60,000 nt of DNA, taken from NCBI RefSeq assembly GCF_030733685.1, contig NZ_JASHIM010000007.1, positions 1-60,000 on the forward strand. The letters are read 5' to 3'. Within the stretch, counting starts at the first letter, position 1; the number at the start of each line of letters is the position of its first letter. Below, in pieces: positions 45,055 to 54,960 of this stretch. Under the pieces are notes generated by a model. That model was not told where the DNA came from and made no database searches. It saw only the letters and a list, made by a program, of their open reading frames with translations. Position numbers and translations under genes: made by a program. This DNA is from Roseovarius sp. MMSF_3281. Lineage in GTDB: Bacteria; Pseudomonadota; Alphaproteobacteria; Rhodobacterales; Rhodobacteraceae.

Positions 45055-46338
45055 ATGTATGCCCTGATTGCCCTTCCTTTGCTTATCATCCTGATGGGGC
45101 TGGGACTTCCTGTTGCCTGGTCCTTTGCGGGTGTGCTTGCCTATCTGACATGGGTGTATGACGCCAATCTGAATACGCTGATGCTGCAGGGGTTTCGCTC
45201 GCTCAATTCGGTCGTCCTGCTGGCGCTGCCGCTATTCATCCTGACCGGCTACCTGATGCAGTCGGGGGGCATCGCGCAAAGGATCATCGCCTTCGTCAGT
45301 CGGCTTGCTACCGGGCGGGGCGGCATGGGCACCGCGATGGTCCTGTCCTCCAGCATCTTCGGTGCAATCTCGGGAACCGCCACGGCGGCCATCGCGTCGA
45401 TCGGGTCAATCATGACCGACCCGCTGGCCGAACGCGGTTACCCGCGCGGGCGGATCGCTGCACTGCTTGGGATTTCCTCGCTGCTCGGCATTCTGATCCC
45501 GCCGTCGATCACCATGATCCTTTTCGCGGTGGTCACCCGTCAATCGGTTGCGGCCTGTTTTGCTGCCACGATTGGTCCGGCGATCATCCTTATTATCGGG
45601 CTGATCCTTTATAATCGGTTTCTTGTCGGTCGCGCTTTTGACGAGATCGAGGCGTTGGACACAAGCGACGAAAGTTTCGGCCGTGTCACGCTCAAGGCGC
45701 TGCCCGCCCTGTCCCTGCCCATAATCATCCTGGGCGGCATATACGGCGGTATCTTCACCCCGACCGAGGCCGCCGCCGTCGCCGCCGTGGCGGCCCTGAT
45801 CGTGGGTGGGCTGATTTACCGCGAATTCACCTGGCGCAGCCTGGGCAAAAGCGTGGTGCAGGCCGCCGAGACCACCGGGTCGATCATTCTGATCCTGTTG
45901 TTTTCCTTCATGATCTCGCGCATCCTGTCGTTCGAACGGATCCCGCAGGAGATGACCGAAGCCATTCAATCGGTGATCACCAGCCCCATTGCGGCGCTCC
46001 TCATGGTCAATGTCGTGCTGATCATTGCCGGGGCGTTGATGGACGATGTTTCAGTCACTGTCGTGATCGCCCCGCTTTTCCTGCCACTGATGGTGGCCAA
46101 TCAGATCGACCCGGTACATTTCGCCGCGATTGTGGCCTGCTCGGTCGTGATCGGCGCGAACAGCCCGCCCGTGGCGCCCACGCTGTTCCTGTCATGCAAA
46201 ATATGCCGGGTTCCGATCCTGCAGGCCGTTGGCCCTGCACTAGGCCTCATGGGCTTCGTTGCACTGCCAGTAATGTTGCTGACCACCTTCTGGCCTGACC
46301 TGTCGTTGACAATTCCGCGCCTACTGGACCTGCTGTAA
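45055..46338 (+). CDS. TRAP transporter large permease DctM
   Basis: 427 residues, 12 or so transmembrane helices. Motifs include SSSIFGAISGTATAAIASIG, GILIPPSITMILFAVVT and GANSPPVAPTLFLSCKI. Last gene of the TRAP operon; its 3' end converges on soxG across a shared 12-bp-stem terminator. Confidence 0.94.
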   Translation: MYALIALPLLIILMGLGLPVAWSFAGVLAYLTWVYDANLNTLMLQGFRSLNSVVLLALPLFILTGYLMQSGGIAQRIIAFVSRLATGRGGMGTAMVLSSSIFGAISGTATAAIASIGSIMTDPLAERGYPRGRIAALLGISSLLGILIPPSITMILFAVVTRQSVAACFAATIGPAIILIIGLILYNRFLVGRAFDEIEALDTSDESFGRVTLKALPALSLPIIILGGIYGGIFTPTEAAAVAAVAALIVGGLIYREFTWRSLGKSVVQAAETTGSIILILLFSFMISRILSFERIPQEMTEAIQSVITSPIAALLMVNVVLIIAGALMDDVSVTVVIAPLFLPLMVANQIDPVHFAAIVACSVVIGANSPPVAPTLFLSCKICRVPILQAVGPALGLMGFVALPVMLLTTFWPDLSLTIPRLLDLL

Positions 46339-46345
46339 ACCGCTT

Positions 46346-46374
46346 TGTTGTCCGGGGTTATGCCCCGGACAACA
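46346..46374. terminator. Bidirectional terminator hairpin between dctM and soxG
   Basis: TGTTGTCCGGGG and CCCCGGACAACA form a perfect 12-bp stem with a 5-nt loop, starting 8 bp after dctM and overlapping the last codons of soxG. Position between convergent operons supports use in both directions. Confidence 0.75.
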
Positions 46375-46864
46375 GCCGAAGACGCATCCACACTTCCGCT
46401 GCATCCGCGCGCGGCACCCAGACACGCACCGCATCCCTGGCCCTTGCCACCAGACAAGCCTTTTCGGCAAATACTGCCATGGCCGAAGGCGACCCCCCTT
46501 GAGCCGACATGCAACTGTCCAGATATGTGCCGTCATCATCGCCCGAAATGTCGATCTCTATATACAGGTCGTCGGCCAGACTCAGGGCGTAACCGTCATG
46601 CCACCCTACTCTGATCGCCAGCGGCTCGGGCGTACACAGTAACGCCCGGTCACGGGCAATACGCAGGGCAAAATCCCCTTTTTCGGGAAGCTCTGCCAAC
46701 AACCCGATCATCGGTGCATCCTTTGACAATGCAGCCATCGCCGTTTCAAGATCGCCAGAGATAAGAACCGCCCCACCAGAAGGCAGGCAGCGCAGGACAA
46801 GACCGTCAGCTTCGATCCTGTCGCCGGGAACCGGGCAGGGATTGTTCCAGTCACGTTCACGCAT
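46358..46864 (-). CDS. soxG: Sarcosine oxidase gamma subunit
   Basis: 168 residues, soluble. The pattern fits SoxG (an acidic middle, GLLAELPEKGDFALRIARD, C-terminal VRVWVPRADAAEVWMRLR). Its start overlaps soxA by 8 bp and it ends the operon DMGDH-mttB'-tetR-soxB-D-A-G. Its 3' end lies inside the terminator. Confidence 0.9.
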   Translation of the reverse strand: MRERDWNNPCPVPGDRIEADGLVLRCLPSGGAVLISGDLETAMAALSKDAPMIGLLAELPEKGDFALRIARDRALLCTPEPLAIRVGWHDGYALSLADDLYIEIDISGDDDGTYLDSCMSAQGGSPSAMAVFAEKACLVARARDAVRVWVPRADAAEVWMRLRLLSGA

Positions 46865-49709
46865 TCAATCTCTCCCATTTCGGATCAAGCGCGCAGCTTT
46901 CGCAAACCCTGGCGCGGCACGTATCGCCCATATGGAAGGTGCCGACCTCGGCCCCGACCTTCGCGCGCCCGTTTTCCAGCAGCGCCAGCGCCACAGGGCG
47001 GTTCAATATCGGGCTGAAATAGCTTGATGTGACAAAACCAAGCGATCGCCGCGCACCGTGCAGGGGCACCAGATGCGCGCCCGTCGGCAAGGGTGTGTCG
47101 CCATCGACCTCAAGCCCGACAAGCTGCCGCCGGTTGTTGGCCTTCGCCTCGGGAGTGAAAAGCGACCGGCGACCGAGATATTCATCTGTCCGTTTGTCGC
47201 GCGGGCCGCCCCATCCCAGATCATGGGGCATGGTCAGACCGTCGGTGTCCTTCCCGACAAGGATAAAGCCCTTTTCGGCCCGCAGGATCATCACTGCCTC
47301 CATGCCGATCCACCGGCCACTCACAGTGTCCCGAGCCGCATCAAGCGCGCCATGTAGCGCGGCACCGTGGCGTGCCGGGACCGTCAACTCATAAGAACGA
47401 TCACCGGTAAAGCTCACCCGCGCGGCCCGCAAGCTATGGCCGTTCCATGCAGTTTCCCTCACCGACATATGCGGCATCACCTCATCGTCACATATGTCTT
47501 TCGGCAATTCGGCCGCGCGCAGCAGGTCACGGGCCCTGGGTCCGGTGACCGACAAGGTGACGAAACCCGCAGTAACGTCATGGATATAGCTGCGCGACGG
47601 GTCGAAAACATCCTGCCGCGCTTCTTCAAGGATCATTCGAACACTGGCCGCATGAGAGGATGAAGCCGAAACGATGAAGCGATCCTCGGCTAGACGAAAA
47701 ACCACACCGTCGTCATGCACGATGCCACTTTCCCCAAGGATGAACCCATACCGCGCCCGCCCCGTTTTCAGGGTCGAAAGGCGCACATAGCCGCAGTAAT
47801 CCAACAGGTCCGCCGCGCCGGGGCCGATCACCTCGATCTTGCCCAAAGGTGAGGCATCATAAATCCCGACGGTTTCGCGGGCAGCCCTTGCCTCGTCCTG
47901 GGCAAGCTCCGCCTCGTCGCCCGGACCGTAGGCCGATGGGCGAAGCCAGCCGCCATATTCGCGGAATTCAGCGGATTTTGCCCGGTGTTCCACCTCAAGC
48001 GTCAGGCGCTTGGGCGCATTGAACAGCGCGCCACGCCGTGGCCCTGCAATCACCCCAAGGGGAATGGGCGCGAAGGGCGGACGGTATGTCGTGGTGCCGG
48101 TTTCGGGAATGCTTCGACCGGTCAGTTCCGACATTGCGGCCAGCCCGGCAAAGTTGGCATTGCGGCCCTGATCCGTCGCCATGCCAAGCGTCGTGTACCG
48201 CTTTAAGTGTTCAACCGAACGATAGCCTTCCTGCCCGGCCAGTTTCACGTCCTTCAGGGTCACGTCATTCTGCGGGTCTATCCATTGCCGTCCGGGCAAT
48301 GCCGGATCGGGCCGCATTGCAGCCAGTTGCCAGTTTTCGGTCACGGCCTGCGGGGCGGTGCCCGCGCCTCCACCTGCGACATGGCCTTGCGTCAAAGCCT
48401 CAGCCAGACCGAACGTGCCATTGGCGGCCCCGACAACGCGCAGTTTCGATGTTCCGGGGCGCGGCACGAGCGAATCCGAACCGGCCTCCCAATCCAGCTT
48501 GCCCCCGGCCTGACAATGCAGATGCACAGACGGCGTATATCCACCCGCAACCAACACCGTGTCGGCCTCGTGGCGTTGGCCATTCACGATGACAGACCGC
48601 ACAGTGCGCTTGCCCTCGGCCCGCGTCAGCCGCGCCGAGGGCAGATGCTTTACCCCCTCTGGTGGGGGTGGCGTTTTCTCGCGCGCATCGACAAGCGTTA
48701 CCGCACAGCCCACACGCGCCAGGGCCTCGGCCACCGGGTAGCTGGCGTCATTGCCCGTCGCCAGAACGATATTCCGGCCCGCGACCGCGCCGTATAGCGC
48801 CAGATAATGCAGCGCCGCTTCTGCCGACATGACGCCCGGCAGATCGTTATTGGTAAACCACAGCGGGCGCTCGATTGCGCCAGCGGCCAGAACGATGTCG
48901 CTTGCACGGATGCGCCAGTGGCGATCCGATGCGCCAACGCGCCGCTCCCACGCTGCGAAAAGGTTGTGATCGAACGCCCCCCAAAGGGTCGTATCGGTCA
49001 GGATACGCCCCCCGGCAGCTTGAACCGCATCGCACGCCTCACGCACGAAGTCGCGCCAGTCCTTTCCGTCTATTTCACCGCCACGCCAACGCAGGCTTCC
49101 GCCCGGTTCGGCGGCCTCATCCACAAGCCAGACCTTGCGTCCCGCCATCGCGGCGGCCCGCGCGGCCGCCAGCCCTGCGGCGCCCGCACCGATAACCAGA
49201 AGGTCACAACGGGCATTGACCTGAGGACCATCGGCAGGGGGCCGGTGCCCGCTATCGAGCCGCCCAAGCCCGGCCATCCTGCGAATCATCGGCTCCCACC
49301 GCATCCAGCCGAAGGCCATGAAGGTCTTGTAATAGAACCCACCAGGCAGGAACCGGTTGAACCGATCCAGAACCGCCCCCCTGTCGCGCAGGACATCCGG
49401 CGCCGTGTTCACCGAACGCAACACCATCCCGTCGCGCAGAGTTTGCGTGGTTGCGCGGGTGTTCGGGGTGGTTTGGCCGTTCTCGGCGACATCGAAAATG
49501 GCGTTCGGCTCTTCGCCGCCCAAACCCCACAACCCGCGCGGACGGTGATACTTGAAGCTCCGCCCCAATATCTGCGTCCCCGAAGCAAGCAGGGCCGAGG
49601 CCAGGGTATCCCCGGCGAACCCCATCAACTGTTTGCCATCGAAGCTGAAAGATCGCGGGGAATTTCGATCAATCGCATCCCCGGCGGTATCGTGACGCCA
49701 TCCACTCAT
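46857..49709 (-). CDS. soxA: Sarcosine oxidase alpha subunit
   Basis: 950 residues, the normal size of heterotetrameric SoxA. An N-terminal ferredoxin-like domain (FSFDGKQLMGFAGDTLASAL) precedes an NAD-binding Rossmann domain (VIGAGAAGLAAARAAAMAGR near 172) and a C-terminal GcvT/aminomethyltransferase domain that binds folate. With SoxB, D and G it oxidises sarcosine to glycine and passes formaldehyde to tetrahydrofolate. The start overlaps soxD by 4 bp. Confidence 0.96.
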   Translation of the reverse strand: MSGWRHDTAGDAIDRNSPRSFSFDGKQLMGFAGDTLASALLASGTQILGRSFKYHRPRGLWGLGGEEPNAIFDVAENGQTTPNTRATTQTLRDGMVLRSVNTAPDVLRDRGAVLDRFNRFLPGGFYYKTFMAFGWMRWEPMIRRMAGLGRLDSGHRPPADGPQVNARCDLLVIGAGAAGLAAARAAAMAGRKVWLVDEAAEPGGSLRWRGGEIDGKDWRDFVREACDAVQAAGGRILTDTTLWGAFDHNLFAAWERRVGASDRHWRIRASDIVLAAGAIERPLWFTNNDLPGVMSAEAALHYLALYGAVAGRNIVLATGNDASYPVAEALARVGCAVTLVDAREKTPPPPEGVKHLPSARLTRAEGKRTVRSVIVNGQRHEADTVLVAGGYTPSVHLHCQAGGKLDWEAGSDSLVPRPGTSKLRVVGAANGTFGLAEALTQGHVAGGGAGTAPQAVTENWQLAAMRPDPALPGRQWIDPQNDVTLKDVKLAGQEGYRSVEHLKRYTTLGMATDQGRNANFAGLAAMSELTGRSIPETGTTTYRPPFAPIPLGVIAGPRRGALFNAPKRLTLEVEHRAKSAEFREYGGWLRPSAYGPGDEAELAQDEARAARETVGIYDASPLGKIEVIGPGAADLLDYCGYVRLSTLKTGRARYGFILGESGIVHDDGVVFRLAEDRFIVSASSSHAASVRMILEEARQDVFDPSRSYIHDVTAGFVTLSVTGPRARDLLRAAELPKDICDDEVMPHMSVRETAWNGHSLRAARVSFTGDRSYELTVPARHGAALHGALDAARDTVSGRWIGMEAVMILRAEKGFILVGKDTDGLTMPHDLGWGGPRDKRTDEYLGRRSLFTPEAKANNRRQLVGLEVDGDTPLPTGAHLVPLHGARRSLGFVTSSYFSPILNRPVALALLENGRAKVGAEVGTFHMGDTCRARVCESCALDPKWERLNA

Positions 49710-49972
49710 TCGTTTCGCCCCGGCAATGCTGTGGTGTCCAGAACTTCACGCGTGACCGTGTCCCGGGTCATCAGGAAATACTCACCGCATGTCATGTGAA
49801 CCCAGACCTCGGAGGAGGGGCCGCGCGGCGCGTCGTTCATGTAAAGGTAATCCGCCCAGTCGGTATCCGAGGTCTCTTCTGCCGGTTCGGGCCGGTGCTT
49901 GCCCGCCTCAGCGGCAAAGTGAAACTCGGTTTCCTCTCGCGGACCGCAGAAGGGACAAGTGAAAATCTGCAT
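49706..49972 (-). CDS. soxD: Sarcosine oxidase delta subunit
   Basis: 88 residues, zinc-binding. Ligands Cys6 and Cys9 (CPFCG) and a C-terminal HMTCGEYF provide the usual Cys2-His-Cys zinc site. The ATG at 49972 begins MQIFTCPFCG; the longer frame upstream overlaps soxB and is rejected. Located between soxB and soxA as in most sox operons. Confidence 0.95.
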   Translation of the reverse strand: MQIFTCPFCGPREETEFHFAAEAGKHRPEPAEETSDTDWADYLYMNDAPRGPSSEVWVHMTCGEYFLMTRDTVTREVLDTTALPGRNE

Positions 49973-49985
49973 CTCGGCTCTCCTG

Positions 49986-51236
49986 TCAGTGTGCGATGCC
50001 CGATCCCGCCGCTTCGTCGATAAGGCGGCCCCGGGCAAAACGATCAAGATCGAAGGGGCGGCTGATCTCGTGATGCTGCCCCTTTGCAAGAAGATGCGCA
50101 AGCAGCCACCCGCCGGCCGGGATGGCCTTGAACCCGCCGGTACCCCAACCGCAATTCAGATACAGCCCTTCGGGGCCAGCCGGGCCGATCACGGGAGAGC
50201 TGTCGGGCACCACATCGACCACGCCGGCCCATTGCCTGAGCAGCTTGAGCTGCGCAAAGGCCGGGAACATTTCCAAGAGCCCGGACAGCACGGTTTCCTG
50301 AGATGGCAGGTTGCCACGCTGCCCGTGGGTCGGCACACGATCCAGCCCGCCGCCGATCACCAGCTCGCCCTTATCCGATTGCGATACATAGGTTCCCGTT
50401 CCCAGATAGAGCAGGACAATATCCAACATCGGTTTGACCGGTTCGGAAACGAAAGCCTGCAAGGCGTAGGTATGTATTGGCAATCGCACCCCGGCCATCG
50501 CCGCAAGGCCGGGCGTTGCCCCCGCTGCCGCAAGGCCGACGCGATCGGCCCGGATCGTTCCCATGTCGGTTGCGACGCCGGTGATCCTGCCGCCCTCGAT
50601 CAACAAGTCGGTGACGGTGCAGCCCTCGATGATATCTACGCCCATGTCGCTGGCACCACGGGCATAGCCCCAGGCCACGGCATCATGGCGTGCCACACCG
50701 GCGCGTGACTGCCAGACGCCGCCCATGCAATTATAACGAGCGTCCGACGTCTGATTCAGCAGCGGCGCCCGGCGCAGAGCCTCTTCGGCGCCCATCAGTT
50801 CGCCATCGACACCGTTGATCTGCATCGCGTTGGCGATGCGTGTGCAGATTTCCATCTGCATCGGCGTATGCGCCGCAATCAGCATTCCGCGCTGACTGAG
50901 CATGACGTTGAAGTTCAAGTCTTTCGAAAGCCCTTCGTACAGCCTCAGCGCCAGATCATAGAGCGCCACGCTCTCCGGGTAGAAATAGTTCGAGCGCACC
51001 GCAGTCGTGTTCCGACCCGTATTACCGCCGCCGACCCAACCCTTTTCCAGCACGGCAACCCGGCGCAAACCGTGATTCTTGGCCAGATAATAGGCCGAGG
51101 CCAGACCATGCCCGCCCCCGCCGACAATGATCGCATCATAGGCCGGTTGCGGCTTGGCCTTGCGCCAGGCCGGGGTCCATCCACGATGCCCGCGCAGCCC
51201 CTCGGCAGCCAGTGAAAAGGCAGAGTAACGTTTCAT
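49986..51236 (-). CDS. soxB: Sarcosine oxidase beta subunit
   Basis: 416 residues of the DAO family with FAD motif IIVGGGGHGLASAYYLAKNHG and covalent flavin region. Typical SoxB start MKRYSAFSLAAEGLRGHRGW. It holds the sarcosine-oxidising active site. The ATG overlaps the tetR stop by 4 bp. Confidence 0.96.
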   Translation of the reverse strand: MKRYSAFSLAAEGLRGHRGWTPAWRKAKPQPAYDAIIVGGGGHGLASAYYLAKNHGLRRVAVLEKGWVGGGNTGRNTTAVRSNYFYPESVALYDLALRLYEGLSKDLNFNVMLSQRGMLIAAHTPMQMEICTRIANAMQINGVDGELMGAEEALRRAPLLNQTSDARYNCMGGVWQSRAGVARHDAVAWGYARGASDMGVDIIEGCTVTDLLIEGGRITGVATDMGTIRADRVGLAAAGATPGLAAMAGVRLPIHTYALQAFVSEPVKPMLDIVLLYLGTGTYVSQSDKGELVIGGGLDRVPTHGQRGNLPSQETVLSGLLEMFPAFAQLKLLRQWAGVVDVVPDSSPVIGPAGPEGLYLNCGWGTGGFKAIPAGGWLLAHLLAKGQHHEISRPFDLDRFARGRLIDEAAGSGIAH

Positions 51237-51895
51237 GGCCGCTCCACGGTTCGGGCAAATTCAATCAAAGAATCGACCTCTTGTTGCGAGGGCCGAACCC
51301 CGGTGAAACATTTCAGGTAGCCCTCGACGCGCGAAACACGCGTTTCCAGCGTCTCGGACAACTCTAGTGCGTAATATCCGATCTGCTGATAATATAGCAC
51401 ACGGGCCCGAATGTCAGCGTCCTCAGGGGGATATCCGAACCGCTCGAACATCCGCGTCAGCGCCTGATGGCGCGTCTCGTCACTGCGCTCGATGACCTGG
51501 CGCACCCTGGCATCGCGCCGCGCCCATTCCCGCACGGCGAAATCCAGACGGTAATCGAACCCGTCGCGCGAGATGATGCAGCGAAAGAAATTGCACACAG
51601 CCTCGGTGATCGTCGCGGCTGGCATCTCACTGTAGCGCACGACAACATCCGTATTCTTGCGCTCCCATTTCTCAAGCAACTGGTTCAGCAGATCCTTTCG
51701 GCTTTTGAAATACCAGTAAAAGCTGGACCGCGAGACATTCAGCTTGCTGCCAAGTGCCAGGATTTTCACCTCGGACACACCATGACGCACCAACAGGTCC
51801 ATTGCCGCATCCAGCCAGTCGTCACGCGTGACCTTGACGTTACCGGCGCTGGCCGTTTCTTCGTTCATGGAAAGCCTCTGGATCGGTTTTGACAT
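51233..51895 (-). CDS. TetR-family transcriptional regulator of the sarcosine/DMG locus
   Basis: 220 residues. The HTH is at about 25-70 (DDWLDAAMDLLVRHGVSEVK, then LNVSRSSFYWYFKSRKDLL). The C-terminal ligand domain is all helical. It lies inside the operon between the mttB remnant and soxB, and the operon promoter carries TGGACA-N4-TGTCCA, so autoregulation is likely. The same operator before the TRAP operon widens the predicted regulon. The ligand may be dimethylglycine, sarcosine or betaine; not readable. Confidence 0.92.
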   Translation of the reverse strand: MSKPIQRLSMNEETASAGNVKVTRDDWLDAAMDLLVRHGVSEVKILALGSKLNVSRSSFYWYFKSRKDLLNQLLEKWERKNTDVVVRYSEMPAATITEAVCNFFRCIISRDGFDYRLDFAVREWARRDARVRQVIERSDETRHQALTRMFERFGYPPEDADIRARVLYYQQIGYYALELSETLETRVSRVEGYLKCFTGVRPSQQEVDSLIEFARTVERP

Positions 51896-51904
51896 GTGGC
51901 TTCC

Positions 51905-52513
51905 TCAGCTGACTGGCGGGGCACCGCCCACTGCGCTACGCTTTGCCACAGAGGTCCTGAGCGCGTCCAGCCTGCCGGGCTCGGCCGTTTCCGGGGCGCG
52001 ATGCCCATCGACGATGTCTTTCCAGATGCCGACCGCCCGTTCCGGCGCGCTCAACGCACCGCGCTCACTCCAGGTTCCAAAATTCGACAGATCGGCGACA
52101 AGGGACTGATAAAACTCGGTCTGATATCGCTCCATGGTGTGGGTCGCCCCAAAGAAATGCCCGCCCGATGGCACCTTGGACAGTGCATCGTTGATATTGG
52201 CCGCCGACCCGCTGGCGCAACTCCACGGCAGGTCAAGAAACCGGGCCAACTGCCCCGCCCCGAGTGAGGCCTTGAAATGCTCGGGCGTTCCAAACGCGGG
52301 CGCGCCCGACCTCATGTCGACATTCGAGATAAAGGTGATCGCCGTCAAAACCTCGGCATGGATTGCTTCGGCCTCGTCTTGCGAGAACACGGTTTGCGGC
52401 GAGAGTAGATTGCGTAATCGGCTGTAATTCACTACCCGCGCCGCGCGACTTTTGGCGGCGCCATCGCGCCGCCTCCTGCCGCGACGGCCTTGTTCGCGCA
52501 TCGTGCTAGTCAT
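51905..52513 (-). pseudogene. mttB-family remnant with two in-frame internal deletions
   Basis: 202 codons that align to the two ends of MttB (trimethylamine/betaine methyltransferase superfamily, normally about 500 residues). Residues 1-55 are the basic start and first helices (LRNLLSPQTVFSQDEAEA). These jump to the VDMRSGAPAFGTPEHFKASL block and then to the C-terminal GGHFFGATHTMERYQTEFYQ block. The central barrel that binds methylamine and cobalamin is missing. The frame is unbroken and overlaps DMGDH by 4 bp. Whether a product is made is unknown; catalysis is not expected. Confidence 0.82.
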
Positions 52514-54918
52514 CCGCGCATCGCCTTACCTTGCGGATCATAAGGTGACGGGGCGATGACCCGCGCGGCACGTTCCGCGCCGACGATATGCGTGGTCAGT
52601 TCGGTCCCCTCGGCGGCGCTGTCGCGGCCCAGCATCGCCATCGCCAGCGATTTGCCAATAGTGTGGCCATAGCCCCCCGATGTGATGAACCCGACGCGTT
52701 TGCCATCTTTCCAGACCGGCTCAAAACCACTGGCATCGGCATCCTCGGCATCGACCTCAAGCGTGACGATCACCTCGTTCGGGCCACCGCTGTCACGTTC
52801 GGCCATAGCTGCTTTACGGCCCACGAAATCGCCCTTTTCCCAGTCAATCCAGCGATCCATCCCCGTCTGTGCGGGGGTATAGCCTTGCGTAAACTCCGCC
52901 GACCAGATCCCGAACGATTTTTCCAGTCGGAGCGACAGCAGCGCATTGAAGCCCACTTCGCGCAAGCCCAGCCTGCCCCCGGCCTCAAGCAGCATCTTGC
53001 GCAGCACGATATGCTCCAGTGCCGAACAATGGATTTCATAACCGCTCTCGCCCGAGACCGACAACCGCCCAACCTTGGCCCGGATCAGGCCGAAATCGAA
53101 CGTCCCACATCCCATGAAGGGTAACTCGCCAATCGTCCCGTCGGTCAGGTATTCGAGCACCTCAAGGCTCCGGGGTCCCGCAATGCCAAAGCCCACGGTC
53201 GCATCCGAAATGTCGCGGATGGCAACGCCGTCCTTCATGTGATCCTCGAACCAGCGCATGTGCCATTCCCGCAGGTAATACGACCCCATGATCCAATAGG
53301 TGCCATCGCCCCAGTTCATGACCGTCAGATCACCCTTGAGCTTACCGGTCTCACTCAGCATCGGCGCAAGACGCGCGCGCCCGGGCTTGGGCAGCTTCGA
53401 AGCCATGATCCAGTCCAGCCAGCGTTCCGCCTCGGGGCCTGTCACTTCGAACCGCGAGAAGCCGGAGATATCCAGAAGCCCTGCAGTCTCGCGCACGGCC
53501 TTGCATTCCTCTGCAATGATCGGGAACGCGTTCGAGCGTTTCAGCGTCGGCGTTTCCTCGAACTCGGGTGTCGGAGCGAAGTAGAGCGGCAGCTCCAGGC
53601 CATAGCTCGCCCCCCAGCGGGCACCGACGGCGGACATGTCGGAATAACTCGGCGAGACCTTCATCGGGCGTCCGGCAGGCAGCTGCTCGTTGGGGTAGGT
53701 CATCACGAAACGCCGGGTGTAGAACTGGCCCGTGGTTTCCTTGATATACTGCTTGTTCTCGGCAAAATCGCCATAGCGGGCGACATCCATGCCGAACACA
53801 TCCGCTTCCGGCTCGCCATGGATCATCCATTCCGCCAGGCTTTTGCCGACGCCACCGCCTTGCAGGAACCCGGCCATGACGGCGCAGGCGCACCAGTACC
53901 CAGGCTTGCCGCGCACCGGGCCGACAAGCGGATTGCCATCCGGCGAGAAAGTGAAGGCCCCGTTGACCCAGGTCTTCACACCGACATGCTGCAACGCAGG
54001 ATACCGCTCGAACCCGAGGGTCAGCTCTTTCTCGATGCGATCCGGGTCTTCCTGTTGCAACTCGAACCCGTATTCCCAGGGTGCCCCGTCCATCATCCAA
54101 TGTTCGTGATCGACCTCGTAAATCCCCAGAAGGATACCTTTCTGGTCCTGGCGCATGTAGGTGAAGCCTTCAAGGTCCACGACCAGCGGCAGTTCCTTGT
54201 CCAGCTCGGCGACTTCGGGGATCGTGTCGGAAATCAGGTAATGGTGGTTGAGCGGGGATACCGGCAACTCGATTCCGGCCATGCGACCGACCTGCTTGGC
54301 CCACAGGCCCGCGGCATTGACCACATGCTCGGCCTGGATCGTGCCCTTTTCGGTGACGACTTCCCAGCCGTCTTTGGTCTCGTTTATTTCCAGCACACGG
54401 TTGTGCTCGATAACCTCGGCACCGTATTTCTTGGCCGCACCGGCATAGGCATGGACCGTGCCCGTCGTGTCGATGTAACCCTCGCGTTCGGCCCACATAC
54501 CGCCCAGGATGCCGTGCGGCGACATGATCGGGCACAGGTCGGCGGCCTCTTCGGGGGTGACCAGATGCACATCTTCAATCCCGATGGACTGGAACGTGCG
54601 GTAAGCCGATTGCAGCCATTCCCAACGGTCCGGCGTGCCAGCGAGCGTCATGCCACCCGTCATGTGCATGCCGACCGACTGCCCGCTTTCTTGTTCGATC
54701 TCGGACAGCAGATTGATTGTATAGGATTGCAGGGATGCGATGTTGGGATCCGCGTTCAGGGCGTGAAACCCGCCCGCCGCGTGCCAGCTTGACCCAGCGG
54801 TCAGAACCGACCGTTCGACAAGGCAGACATCCGTCCACCCCATTTTTGCAAGATGATAGAGAACGGATGCCCCGACGACACCGCCGCCGATAACCACGAC
54901 GCGATAATGCGATTTCAT
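52510..54918 (-). CDS. Dimethylglycine dehydrogenase-like FAD-GcvT fusion
   Basis: 802 residues. FAD motif VVVIGGGVVGASVLYHLAKM at 7-26; His46 in SSWHAAGG is the likely covalent FAD residue, as in DMGDH and SARDH. The C-terminal half (from about 430) is a GcvT/aminomethyltransferase domain. Length and order match dimethylglycine/sarcosine dehydrogenases, and sox downstream makes dimethylglycine the likely substrate (DMG to sarcosine to glycine). First gene of the operon; operator at 54961-54976. Confidence 0.94.
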   Translation of the reverse strand: MKSHYRVVVIGGGVVGASVLYHLAKMGWTDVCLVERSVLTAGSSWHAAGGFHALNADPNIASLQSYTINLLSEIEQESGQSVGMHMTGGMTLAGTPDRWEWLQSAYRTFQSIGIEDVHLVTPEEAADLCPIMSPHGILGGMWAEREGYIDTTGTVHAYAGAAKKYGAEVIEHNRVLEINETKDGWEVVTEKGTIQAEHVVNAAGLWAKQVGRMAGIELPVSPLNHHYLISDTIPEVAELDKELPLVVDLEGFTYMRQDQKGILLGIYEVDHEHWMMDGAPWEYGFELQQEDPDRIEKELTLGFERYPALQHVGVKTWVNGAFTFSPDGNPLVGPVRGKPGYWCACAVMAGFLQGGGVGKSLAEWMIHGEPEADVFGMDVARYGDFAENKQYIKETTGQFYTRRFVMTYPNEQLPAGRPMKVSPSYSDMSAVGARWGASYGLELPLYFAPTPEFEETPTLKRSNAFPIIAEECKAVRETAGLLDISGFSRFEVTGPEAERWLDWIMASKLPKPGRARLAPMLSETGKLKGDLTVMNWGDGTYWIMGSYYLREWHMRWFEDHMKDGVAIRDISDATVGFGIAGPRSLEVLEYLTDGTIGELPFMGCGTFDFGLIRAKVGRLSVSGESGYEIHCSALEHIVLRKMLLEAGGRLGLREVGFNALLSLRLEKSFGIWSAEFTQGYTPAQTGMDRWIDWEKGDFVGRKAAMAERDSGGPNEVIVTLEVDAEDADASGFEPVWKDGKRVGFITSGGYGHTIGKSLAMAMLGRDSAAEGTELTTHIVGAERAARVIAPSPYDPQGKAMRG

Positions 54919-54960
54919 AATGCCTCCCTGACTTGACTTATACGGCGATGGTAAACCTAT

